6,814 nt of DNA from contig JAHHTB010000097.1 in NCBI GenBank assembly GCA_020024855.1, positions 1 to 6,814 on the forward strand. The letters are read 5' to 3'. Positions 1 through 5,894 of this stretch are shown one piece after another. The first letter of the stretch is position 1; every line of letters starts with the position of its first letter. This DNA comes from Fusobacterium sp. (lineage in GTDB: Bacteria; Fusobacteriota; Fusobacteriia; Fusobacteriales; Fusobacteriaceae). Under the pieces are notes generated by a model. The model made no database searches, was not told where the DNA came from, and was given only the letters and a program-made list of their open reading frames with translations. A program made the position numbers and the translations under genes.

Positions 1-242
1 AATATAATAGATATGGATTTGTAGTAAGTAAACAAATAAGAAATGCTGTTTGTAGAAACAGAATAAAAAGATTATTTAGAGAATATTATAAACTTAATGG
101 ACCAAATATAAAAACAGGTTACGATCTTATTTTTGTAGGTAAGAAAAATGCAGGCGAAAAATTTAAAGAATTAAAATATCAGGAGATGGAAAATGATATT
201 AAAAAAATTCTTAAAAAATTTAATCTTATGGATAATAAATAA
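1..242 (+). CDS. rnpA: RNase P protein component, 3' part (5' end outside window)
   Basis: This is the C-terminal 79 residues of the protein subunit of ribonuclease P, which assists the catalytic RNA in removing 5' leaders from pre-tRNAs. The reading frame begins at base 3 and stops at TAA 240-242. The family signature is plain: RYGFVVSK is followed by RNAVCRNRIKRLFRE, with the basic RNR core encoded at bases 54-62, and then the GYDLIFVGKKNA strand typical of the RnpA fold. Full-length RnpA is usually about 110-120 residues, so roughly the first third lies upstream of the window. The last 50 bases are shared in another frame with the start of yidD, a known arrangement for this gene pair. It sits first in a same-strand gene block that usually lies near the replication origin, with rpmH expected just upstream. 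The identification is secure from motif and context. Confidence 0.95.
   Translation, partial: YNRYGFVVSKQIRNAVCRNRIKRLFREYYKLNGPNIKTGYDLIFVGKKNAGEKFKELKYQEMENDIKKILKKFNLMDNK
181..186 (+). promoter_or_regulatory. Ribosome binding site of yidD, inside rnpA
   Basis: AGGAGA lies 6 bases before ATG 193 and within the rnpA coding sequence. It supports the overlapping start of yidD rather than an internal TTG at 256, which has no such site in front of it. Confidence 0.7.
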
Positions 243-480
243 CATTAATTTTGTTTTGAAAAAAATTGTTTTACTTTTAATAAAATTTTATCAGGTTTTT
301 ATATCCCCATTTTTAGGGAAAAATTGTAGGTTTATTCCAACATGTTCAGCCTATACCTATGAAGCAATAGAAATACATGGTATAATAAAAGGGAGCTATT
401 TGGGAATAAAAAGAATTTTAAAGTGTCATCCATACCATGTAGGAGGATATGATCCTGTACCACCTAGAAATAAAAAATAA
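193..480 (+). CDS. yidD: Membrane protein insertion efficiency factor YidD
   Basis: This is a small inner-membrane-associated protein of the YidD (DUF37) family that helps YidC-dependent insertion of membrane proteins; its exact mechanism is not established. The 95-residue product carries the family core: FYQVFISPFLG (32-42), NCRFIPTCSAY (44-54) with C45 and C51, HGIIKGSYLGIKRILKCHP (62-80) with C78, and the closing GGYDPVPP (84-91). A hydrophobic and basic N-terminal stretch of about 28 residues precedes the core and is longer than in many homologues. The start at 193 overlaps rnpA by 50 bases and has an AGGAGA site in front. A TTG at 256 would avoid the overlap and give 74 residues but lacks a visible ribosome site. 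The stop is followed after 21 bases by yidC, the functional partner, so co-expression is likely. Confidence 0.93.
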   Translation: MILKKFLKNLILWIINNINFVLKKIVLLLIKFYQVFISPFLGKNCRFIPTCSAYTYEAIEIHGIIKGSYLGIKRILKCHPYHVGGYDPVPPRNKK

Positions 481-501
481 TTTAAGGAGAGAAGAAAAAG
501 G

Positions 502-1107
502 ATGAATTTTTTATATGGCATATTTGAAAAAATATTAATAACAATTTATGGAGTAACTGGAAACTTTGGTCTATCAATAATAATTTTAACAATACTTATA
601 AAATTAGTTTTATTACCATTAACATTAAAGCAAGATAAATCTATGAAAGAAATGAAAAAACTTCAACCTAAAATAGATGCTTTAAAAGAAAAGTATGGTA
701 ATGACCAACAAATGTTAAGTCAAAAAACAATGGAATTATATAAAGAACATAATGCAAGTCCAATGAAAGGATGTCTTCCATTACTTATTCAACTTCCTAT
801 ATTATGGGCTTTATTTGGTGTATTAAGAAAAGATGGAATTGTACCAGATGAAACATTTTTATGGTTTTCATTAATTTCTCCTGATCCATATTTCATACTA
901 CCAGTATTAAATGGAGCTATTTCTTTTATACAACAAAAATTAATGGGAGGAAATGACAATCCTCAAATGAAAAATATGATGTATATTTTCCCTATTATGA
1001 TGATATTTATTTCTTATAAAATGCCAGGAGGATTACAATTATATTGGCTAACTTCAAGTTTAGCAGGAGTAATTCAACAATATTTTGTAATGAATAGAGG
1101 AGAGTAG
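502..1107 (+). CDS. yidC: Membrane protein insertase YidC, short form
   Basis: This is the YidC/Oxa1/Alb3 insertase, which places proteins into the cytoplasmic membrane alone or with SecYEG. The 201 residues correspond to the conserved core only. There is a short amphipathic lead, then TM segments at roughly 22-42, 90-107, 128-147, 157-171 and 174-195. The cytoplasmic loop KEMKKLQPKIDALKEKYG lies after the first TM, and NASPMKGCLPLLIQLPILWAL and DPYFILPVLNGA are further family blocks. The large periplasmic domain of proteobacterial YidC is absent, and there is no lipoprotein signal peptide of the Gram-positive SpoIIIJ kind. The conserved groove arginine appears as K34 (ILIKLVLLPL). The protein ends in MNRGE with no basic tail. 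AAGGAG at 484-489 precedes the ATG by 12 bases. jag follows 6 bases after the stop, and its ribosome site lies inside the end of yidC. Confidence 0.95.
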   Translation: MNFLYGIFEKILITIYGVTGNFGLSIIILTILIKLVLLPLTLKQDKSMKEMKKLQPKIDALKEKYGNDQQMLSQKTMELYKEHNASPMKGCLPLLIQLPILWALFGVLRKDGIVPDETFLWFSLISPDPYFILPVLNGAISFIQQKLMGGNDNPQMKNMMYIFPIMMIFISYKMPGGLQLYWLTSSLAGVIQQYFVMNRGE

Positions 1108-1113
1108 ATTTTA

Positions 1114-1881
1114 ATGACAATAGAGATCATAGAGATAAAAGCTATGTCAGCAGACGAAGCTAAAAAAAGAGCTATGAGAGTTTTGGATATTCAAGAAAAT
1201 CAGATTTTAAATATAGTTGAAAAATTAAAAAGTAAATCTTTTTTTGGTTTTTTTGCTAAAGAAGGTACTTACGAAGTTGAGTATACCGAAGAAAAAATAT
1301 CTGAAGAAAAAACTATATCAAAACCAAAAAATATAGCAAGAGATTTAAGAAAAGAAAGAGCTGAAAAACAGGCTCTTGAAAAGAAAAATGAAGAAAGTGA
1401 TGAAAAAGAAGTTTTAGAAGAAAAAAAAGAACTATCTATAGATAAAGAAAAAGTAACAGAAATTTTAGAAAAATCAAAAGAACTTTTAGAAAACATGGGA
1501 CTTAATCTTGATGTGGAATTTTTAAGAATGGACGGGAAAAATTATATAATAAATCTGTCTGGAGAAGATAAAGGAATCATTATTGGTAAAAAAGGAAAAA
1601 CATTAAATAGTTTTGAATATCTTTTAAATTCTCTTATAAAAAATGCAAGAATAGATATTGATGTAGAAGGATTTAAGGAAAAAAGAACTGATACTTTAGT
1701 CGAACTTGCTAACAAAATGGCAATGAAAGCTATAAAAACAAAAAGAGTTGTAAGATTAAATCCAATGCCTCCAAGAGAAAGAAAAATAATTCATGAAATT
1801 ATTAATAGATATCCTGAATTAGATACTTTTAGTGAAGGAAGAGATCCAAAAAGATATATAGTGATAAAAAGAAAAAAATAA
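1114..1881 (+). CDS. jag: Jag/KhpB RNA-binding protein (Jag_N, KH, R3H)
   Basis: This is a cytoplasmic RNA-binding protein of the Jag family (also called KhpB or EloR), linked in Firmicutes to control of cell elongation and division and to small-RNA and mRNA binding. The 255 residues show the three family parts. A Jag_N domain spans about 1-57 with the SFFGFFAKEG block. It is followed by a Lys/Glu-rich low-complexity linker at about 60-112. The KH domain has its GKKG loop at 158-161, and the C-terminal R3H domain has the R-x3-H signature at R223 and H227 followed by SEGRDPKRYIVI. The start ATG is 6 bases after the yidC stop, with AGGAG at 1098-1102 inside the yidC end, which suggests translational coupling. 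Pairing with yidC is the usual context for this family. The precise function in this organism is inferred from relatives. Confidence 0.93.
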   Translation: MTIEIIEIKAMSADEAKKRAMRVLDIQENQILNIVEKLKSKSFFGFFAKEGTYEVEYTEEKISEEKTISKPKNIARDLRKERAEKQALEKKNEESDEKEVLEEKKELSIDKEKVTEILEKSKELLENMGLNLDVEFLRMDGKNYIINLSGEDKGIIIGKKGKTLNSFEYLLNSLIKNARIDIDVEGFKEKRTDTLVELANKMAMKAIKTKRVVRLNPMPPRERKIIHEIINRYPELDTFSEGRDPKRYIVIKRKK

Positions 1882-1902
1882 GTTATATTATAAATAATAA
1901 AG

Positions 1903-1909
1903 AGGTGAT
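1903..1909 (+). promoter_or_regulatory. Ribosome binding site fixing the GTG start of mnmE
   Basis: AGGTGAT is an exact match to the 3' half of the canonical Shine-Dalgarno sequence and lies 5 bases before GTG 1915. An ATG at 1908 in another frame meets a stop after four codons, so the GTG is the supported start. Confidence 0.75.
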
Positions 1910-1914
1910 GTATA

Positions 1915-3282
1915 GTGTTTGATACAATCGCCGCCATATCAACTCCTAGAGGAGAGGGAGGAATAGGTATAGTAAGAATTTCTGGTAAAGAAGCTCTTAG
2001 TATACTATGTGAAATATTTAAACCAAAATCTAGCAGAAAAGTATCTGAACTTAAGAGTTATACTATAACTTATGGTCATATTTATGATGGAGAAAAACTT
2101 ATTGATGAAGTTTTAGTATCTGTTATGAAAGGACCGCGTACTTATACAAGAGAAGATATAGTTGAGATTAATTGTCATGGTGGATATATTATTACAGAAA
2201 AAGTACTTGAATTAGTATTAAAAAAAGGTGCTAAACTTGCAGAAACTGGTGAATTTACTAGAAGGGCATTTTTAAATGGAAGGCTTGATCTTACTCAGGC
2301 TGAAGCAGTTATGGATATAATACATGGAAAAACAGAGAAAAGTGTTTCCCTTTCTCTAAATCAACTAAGAGGAGATTTAAAAGAACAGATAACTATTTTA
2401 AAGAAACTTCTTCTTGATGTAGCAGCTCATGTTAATGTTGTACTTGATTATCCTGAGGAAGGAATAGATGACCCTCTTCCAGCAAATTTAAGAGATAATC
2501 TTGATGAGGTAATAGCTACTACTTCAAAGCTTATAGCATCTTATGATAAAGGAAAGATGATAAAAGAGGGAGTAAAAACAGCAATAGTAGGAAAACCTAA
2601 TGTTGGAAAATCAAGTCTTTTAAATTCAGTTCTTAGAGAAGAAAGGGCTATAGTAACAAGAATAGCTGGAACTACAAGAGATACTATTGAAGAAATAGTT
2701 AATATAAAAGGAATTCCTCTTGTTATGATAGATACAGCAGGAATAAGAGAAACTGAAGATGAAGTTGAAAATATAGGAGTACAGAAGTCAAAATCTCTTA
2801 TAAAAAATGCTGATTTAGTTCTTTTTGTGCTTGACTCTTCGAGAGAATTAGATAAAGAAGATATGGAAATTTATGAAAGAATAGAAAGTGATAAAGTCAT
2901 TGGAATTCTTAATAAAATAGATATTGAAAGAAAAATAGATATAAAAAATCTAGGTAAAGTAAAGAAATGGATAGAAATATCTGCTCTTGAAAAAATAGGA
3001 ATAGAAGATCTTGAAGATGAGATTTATGAATATGTTGTATCAGGACAAGTAGAAGATAGTTCTGAAAAATTAGTTATAACGAATGTAAGACATAAATCTG
3101 CTCTTGAAAAAACTAGAAGAGCTGTAGAAAATATTCTTGAAACAATAGATATGGGGTATCCTATGGATCTTATAGCAGTTGATTTGAATGAAGCTCTTGA
3201 TTCTTTATCAGAAGTAACAGGAGAAATTTCAAATGAAGATTTACTGGATCATATTTTCAGTAATTTCTGTGTAGGAAAATAA
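1915..3282 (+). CDS. mnmE: tRNA modification GTPase MnmE
   Basis: This is a potassium-dependent GTPase that acts with MnmG to install the (carboxymethyl)aminomethyl group at C5 of wobble uridine 34 in tRNAs reading NNA/NNG codons. The 455 residues match the family length of about 450-460. The N-terminal formyl-THF-binding domain opens with DTIAAISTPRGEGGIGIVRISG. The G domain shows G1 GKPNVGKS (226-233), with N229 in the potassium-coordinating position; G2 TRIAGTTRD (248-256); G3 DTAG (273-276); G4 NKID (333-336); and a G5 SALE. The C-terminal helical domain ends FCVGK, with C452 in the place of the catalytic-motif cysteine (family motif C-[ILV]-G-K). It starts with GTG, 33 bases after jag. 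It is the last gene before a hairpin terminator, and its partner mnmG follows 110 bases on. Confidence 0.98.
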   Translation: MFDTIAAISTPRGEGGIGIVRISGKEALSILCEIFKPKSSRKVSELKSYTITYGHIYDGEKLIDEVLVSVMKGPRTYTREDIVEINCHGGYIITEKVLELVLKKGAKLAETGEFTRRAFLNGRLDLTQAEAVMDIIHGKTEKSVSLSLNQLRGDLKEQITILKKLLLDVAAHVNVVLDYPEEGIDDPLPANLRDNLDEVIATTSKLIASYDKGKMIKEGVKTAIVGKPNVGKSSLLNSVLREERAIVTRIAGTTRDTIEEIVNIKGIPLVMIDTAGIRETEDEVENIGVQKSKSLIKNADLVLFVLDSSRELDKEDMEIYERIESDKVIGILNKIDIERKIDIKNLGKVKKWIEISALEKIGIEDLEDEIYEYVVSGQVEDSSEKLVITNVRHKSALEKTRRAVENILETIDMGYPMDLIAVDLNEALDSLSEVTGEISNEDLLDHIFSNFCVGK

Positions 3283-3291
3283 TTTTATTTT

Positions 3292-3337
3292 GGAACTGAC
3301 TCAGAATTTTATAAATTTGGGTCAGTTTCTTATTTTT
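3292..3337 (+). terminator. Rho-independent terminator after mnmE
   Basis: The arms 3292-3305 and 3316-3329 pair over 14 positions, including three G-U pairs, with the uninterrupted core AACTGAC/GTCAGTT. The tail is TTATTTTT. The T tract is broken by one A, so read-through into mnmG is possible. It divides the rnpA-to-mnmE block from mnmG. I could not find a convincing promoter between here and the mnmG start. Confidence 0.75.
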
Positions 3338-3392
3338 AAAAATTAAGAAATGTATATAGACAAAAATAATTATTTTATTCAAGGAGAAAAAA

Positions 3393-5249
3393 ATGAAATA
3401 TATATATGATGTTGTTGTTGTAGGAGGAGGACATGGAGGAGTAGAGGCTTCTCTTGCTGCAGCAAGAATAGGAAGAAAAACTTTACTAGTAACAATGTCT
3501 TTAGACACAATAGCTATGATGTCATGTAATCCTTCTATTGGAGGACCAGGTAAAAGTAATCTTGTGGCAGAGATGGACATACTTGGTGGAGAGATGGGAG
3601 TTCATACAGATAAATATAATCTTCAATTAAAAGATTTAAATACAAGTAAAGGTCCTGCTGCTAGAATAACAAGAGGACAAGCAGATAAATATTTATACAG
3701 AATAAAAATGAAAGAACTTTTGGAAGAAACTGAAAATTTAGATATATTACAAGATTGTGTTGAAGAAATTATTACTGATAATAATAAGATAACAGGAGTA
3801 AAAACAGCACTTGGGATAGAAATAGAAGCTTCAGCAGTAGTTCTTGCAACTGGAACTTTTTTAAAGGGAAGGATTGTTATTGGGGATGTTAAATATATAG
3901 CAGGAAGACAAGGAGAAAATTCTGCTGAAAAACTTTCTGATAGTTTAAAAGAACATGGAATACATATAGAGAGATACCAAACAGCAACTCCTCCAAGAGT
4001 TGATATGAGAACAGTAGATTTTTCTAAGACAGAAAGATTAGAAGGAGAAAAACATCCAAGATATTTTTCTATTTTTACAGAGAAAAAAGAGAATAGTGTT
4101 GTTCCAACGTGGCTTACTCATACAACAGAAGAAACAATTCAAGTTGTAAAAGATTTATTAAAATATTCTCCAATAGTATCAGGAATAATAGAAACACATG
4201 GACCAAGACATTGTCCATCACTAGATAGAAAAGTTTTAAATTTTCCAGATAAAACAAATCATCAAATTTTTTTAGAATTAGAATCAAGAGAATCAAATGA
4301 ACTTTATATAAATGGGCTTACAACTGCTATGCCACCTTTTGCACAAGATGCAATGCTTAAAACTATAGCTGGTCTTGAAAATGCAAAAATAGTGAGATAT
4401 GGATATGCAGTTGAATATGATTATGTTCCAGCTTATCAACTTTATCCAAGCTTAGAAAGTAAAATAATAGAAGGACTTTTTATGGGTGGACAAATAAATG
4501 GAACATCTGGATATGAAGAAGCAGCAGCTCAAGGATTTATAGCAGGAGTAAATGCTGCAAGAAAAACTTTAGGAAAAGAACCAATTATAATTGATAGAAG
4601 TGAAGGATATATTGGTGTTATGATTGATGATATTATTCATAAGAGAACACCAGAGCCTTATAGAGCTCTTCCATCACGTTCTGAGTATAGATTAACACTT
4701 AGATTTGATAATGGTTTTATGAGGCTTTTAGAGAAAGCGGAGGAGATAGGAATAGTATCTTCTGAAAGAATAGAATATCTAAAACAAGCCAAGAAAAATG
4801 TTGAAAAAGAAGTTGAACTTCTAAAAGAATTAAAAGTTTCTATGAGAGTAGCAAATGATATATTAGAAAAGTATGGTTGTGAACAAAGACTTACAAAAGG
4901 AACAACAGCTAATGAAGTATTAAAATTTAAAGAGATAACTTATGAAAATTTAGCTCATGAACTTGGAATAGATATATCAACATATCCTAAATTTGTTACA
5001 AGTCAAATAGAAACTATAACAAAATATGATATTTTTATAAAAAGAGAAAATGAGCAGATTGAAAAATTTAAAAAATTAGAAGGAATAATGATTCCAAAAG
5101 ATTTTGATTTTATAAACGTAAAAGGAATTTCAAATATTGCTAAGGCTGGTCTTTGTGATGTGAAACCTATCTCAATAGGTGAAGCAAGTAGAATAAGTGG
5201 AGTAACAGGAAATGATATTGCACTTCTTTTAGCAAATATAAGAAAATAA
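3393..5249 (+). CDS. mnmG: tRNA uridine-5-carboxymethylaminomethyl modification enzyme MnmG (GidA)
   Basis: This is the FAD- and NADH-dependent partner of MnmE in cmnm5U34 formation on tRNA, acting in the cytoplasm as an MnmE-MnmG complex. The 618 residues match the family (about 620-630). The N-terminal dinucleotide fold has GGGHGGVEA (11-19), and the substrate-site block CNPSIGGPGK follows with C45. ATGTFLKGRIVIG lies at about 152-164, and the second conserved cysteine C274 is in GPRHCPS. The FAD-contact block MGGQINGTSGYEEAAAQG spans 364-381. The C-terminal helical domain, which binds MnmE and tRNA, ends in RISGVTGNDIALLLANIRK (600-618). AAGGAG at 3381-3386 lies 6 bases before the ATG. Small wording differences from textbook motifs (GPRHCPSLDRK in place of GPRYCPSIEDK) look like lineage variation, since both cysteines are kept. 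It follows the mnmE terminator and ends at its own terminator. Confidence 0.98.
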   Translation: MKYIYDVVVVGGGHGGVEASLAAARIGRKTLLVTMSLDTIAMMSCNPSIGGPGKSNLVAEMDILGGEMGVHTDKYNLQLKDLNTSKGPAARITRGQADKYLYRIKMKELLEETENLDILQDCVEEIITDNNKITGVKTALGIEIEASAVVLATGTFLKGRIVIGDVKYIAGRQGENSAEKLSDSLKEHGIHIERYQTATPPRVDMRTVDFSKTERLEGEKHPRYFSIFTEKKENSVVPTWLTHTTEETIQVVKDLLKYSPIVSGIIETHGPRHCPSLDRKVLNFPDKTNHQIFLELESRESNELYINGLTTAMPPFAQDAMLKTIAGLENAKIVRYGYAVEYDYVPAYQLYPSLESKIIEGLFMGGQINGTSGYEEAAAQGFIAGVNAARKTLGKEPIIIDRSEGYIGVMIDDIIHKRTPEPYRALPSRSEYRLTLRFDNGFMRLLEKAEEIGIVSSERIEYLKQAKKNVEKEVELLKELKVSMRVANDILEKYGCEQRLTKGTTANEVLKFKEITYENLAHELGIDISTYPKFVTSQIETITKYDIFIKRENEQIEKFKKLEGIMIPKDFDFINVKGISNIAKAGLCDVKPISIGEASRISGVTGNDIALLLANIRK

Positions 5250-5254
5250 AATAC

Positions 5255-5292
5255 AAAAAGAGCTGTACCAGATAATTGTATAGCTCTTTTTT
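5255..5292 (+). terminator. Rho-independent terminator of mnmG
   Basis: The arm AAAAAGAGCTGTAC (5255-5268) pairs along its full length with GTATAGCTCTTTTT (5278-5291), with one G-U pair and a 9-base loop, and a T run fills 5287-5292. It begins 5 bases after the mnmG stop. The A run on the left arm gives a T run on the other strand, so it could also stop leftward transcripts. Confidence 0.88.
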
Positions 5293-5301
5293 AGTTTAAA
5301 A

Positions 5302-5325
5302 AATAATAATATAAAAATTATTATT
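5302..5325. repeat. A/T-only inverted repeat between two terminators
   Basis: AATAATAAT (5302-5310) and ATTATTATT (5317-5325) are perfect inverted copies around a 6-base loop. All nine pairs are A-T, so the hairpin would be weak, and such repeats arise easily in this composition. I assign no role. Confidence 0.3.
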
Positions 5326-5348
5326 GATAGTATACATTAAAAAGATAA

Positions 5349-5387
5349 AAATAAAAACAGGATTTTTAAGTACTCCTGTTTTTATTT
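5349..5387 (-). terminator. Rho-independent terminator of the convergent HU gene
   Basis: The arms 5349-5362 and 5374-5387 form 14 uninterrupted pairs around an 11-base loop, with a C/G-containing tip (ACAGGA/TCCTGT). Read leftward, the stem runs into a T-rich tail, and it starts 14 bases beyond the HU stop codon. The stem is nearly symmetric in A/T content, so it may work in both directions and insulate the convergent mnmG and HU genes. Confidence 0.85.
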
Positions 5388-5401
5388 AAAAATTTATAAA
5401 C

Positions 5402-5683
5402 TTATTTTGATAATTTAACTTTATCTTCGAGAATTTTTCCAACTTTAAATTTAACTACTTTTTTAGCTTTAATTTTCATTTTTTTACCAGTTTGAGGATT
5501 TCTTACTTCTCTAGGTGCTCTTTCTACAATTTCCCATTTTCCCCAACCAACAAAACCAACTGAATTTCCTTTTTCTAGATTGTCTTCAACTGTTTCTAAA
5601 AATAAATTAACTATTTTCTCAGCTTCTTTTTTTGTATATTCTCCTCTTGTTGCGATGTCTTCTACAAATTCTTTTTTAGTCAT
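5402..5683 (-). CDS. HU/IHF-family DNA-binding protein
   Basis: This is a nucleoid-associated protein that binds and bends DNA as a dimer. The 93 residues are the normal size (about 90-95). The order is two N-terminal helices (TKKEFVEDIA, then the helix at 17-38), the beta-saddle entry VGFVGWGKWEIVERAPRE (42-59), and the DNA-intercalating arm tip RNPQTGK (61-67) with P63. A very basic arm return KKMKIKAKKVVKFKVGK (67-83) and a short C-terminal helix follow. The usual GFGxF motif reads GWGKW here, with W47 and W50 in place of phenylalanines. AAGGAGGA on the minus strand (5691-5698) lies 7 bases before the ATG. The gene stands alone, convergent with mnmG and divergent from pstS. It may be one of several HU copies, so I leave out a specific hupA/hupB symbol. 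Confidence 0.93.
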   Translation of the reverse strand: MTKKEFVEDIATRGEYTKKEAEKIVNLFLETVEDNLEKGNSVGFVGWGKWEIVERAPREVRNPQTGKKMKIKAKKVVKFKVGKILEDKVKLSK

Positions 5684-5736
5684 TGTTCCATCCTCCTTAA
5701 AATAAGCTATACAATAAATAACACATCTATATTTAC

Positions 5737-5765
5737 TATATAACCTATATTTATAAAAAAGTAAA
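5737..5765 (-). promoter_or_regulatory. Candidate promoter of the HU gene
   Basis: On the minus strand, TTTACT (5760-5765; four of six bases match TTGACA) is followed after 17 bases by TATATA (5737-5742), which leaves a leader of about 50 bases before the HU start. The surrounding sequence is so A/T-rich that other hexamer pairs are possible, so this is tentative. Confidence 0.35.
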
Positions 5766-5774
5766 TACTTTTTT
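5755..5774. repeat. Perfect palindrome overlapping the HU promoter -35
   Basis: AAAAAAGTA (5755-5763) and TACTTTTTT (5766-5774) are perfect inverted copies around a 2-base centre. The centre is too short for an RNA hairpin loop, so a DNA operator is the more natural reading. Most of each arm is an A or T run, so chance is a real alternative. Confidence 0.3.
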
Positions 5775-5792
5775 TTAGTTTTTAAAAAATAT

Positions 5793-5831
5793 TTTACATT
5801 TTTTTTACATAAAATTTATTTTTTGTTAACA
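5793..5831 (+). promoter_or_regulatory. Putative Pho box array (four 11-base-spaced repeats) upstream of pstS
   Basis: Four hexamers start at 5793, 5804, 5815 and 5826, exactly 11 bases apart: TTTACA, TTTACA, TTTATT and TTAACA. The 11-base step and the TTnACA-like unit are those known for PhoP (Bacillus) and PhoB (Escherichia) binding sites, and pstS is the classic target. The last unit ends 9 bases before a TATAAT, taking the place of a missing -35, which is how PhoB-type activators sit on E. coli pstS. The regulator itself is not in the window. T-rich background weakens the statistics. Confidence 0.5.
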
Positions 5832-5840
5832 AAGAGGAAC

Positions 5841-5846
5841 TATAAT
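5841..5846 (+). promoter_or_regulatory. -10 element of the pstS promoter
   Basis: TATAAT is an exact consensus -10. The position 17 bases upstream (5818-5823, ATTTTT) is a poor -35, which suits an activator-dependent promoter. Transcription would start near 5853, giving a leader of about 42 bases before the pstS ATG. Confidence 0.55.
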
Positions 5847-5882
5847 TATACCATAAAATAAAAATTTAAAAATTAAGATTTG

Positions 5883-5890
5883 AAGGAGGA
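5883..5890 (+). promoter_or_regulatory. Ribosome binding site fixing the pstS start
   Basis: AAGGAGGA lies 4 bases before ATG 5895. A TTG at 5880 opens the same frame five codons earlier but would place this site inside the coding sequence, so the ATG is preferred. Confidence 0.8.
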
Positions 5891-5894
5891 TAAA

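Noticed and set aside
1269..1496. Minus-strand open frame rich in Ser and Phe opposite jag
   Set aside because: It is the mirror of the Lys/Glu-rich linker of jag (GAA/AAA codons read backward as TTC/TTT). It has no ribosome site or family motif.
3331..3376. Possible mnmG promoter around TATATA 3353-3358
   Set aside because: No acceptable -35 at 16-18 bases upstream, and TATATA-like strings are expected by chance here.
3257..3580. Minus-strand open frame over the mnmE end and mnmG start
   Set aside because: It crosses the mnmE-mnmG terminator and lies opposite two certain genes. The product resembles no family and follows from the glycine-rich FAD motif read backward.
4114..4296. Minus-strand leucine-rich open frame inside mnmG
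   Set aside because: It is a shadow of mnmG in A/T-rich sequence. The apparent hydrophobic protein is a product of composition, with no ribosome site.
5250..5401. Possible small RNA or attenuation cluster from three hairpins in a row
   Set aside because: Two of the hairpins are explained as terminators of the convergent mnmG and HU genes, and the middle one is A/T only. No promoter or conserved structure supports an RNA gene.
5880..5894. TTG start giving pstS five extra residues
   Set aside because: The AAGGAGGA ribosome site would then lie inside the gene. ATG 5895 has ideal spacing and gives a standard signal peptide.
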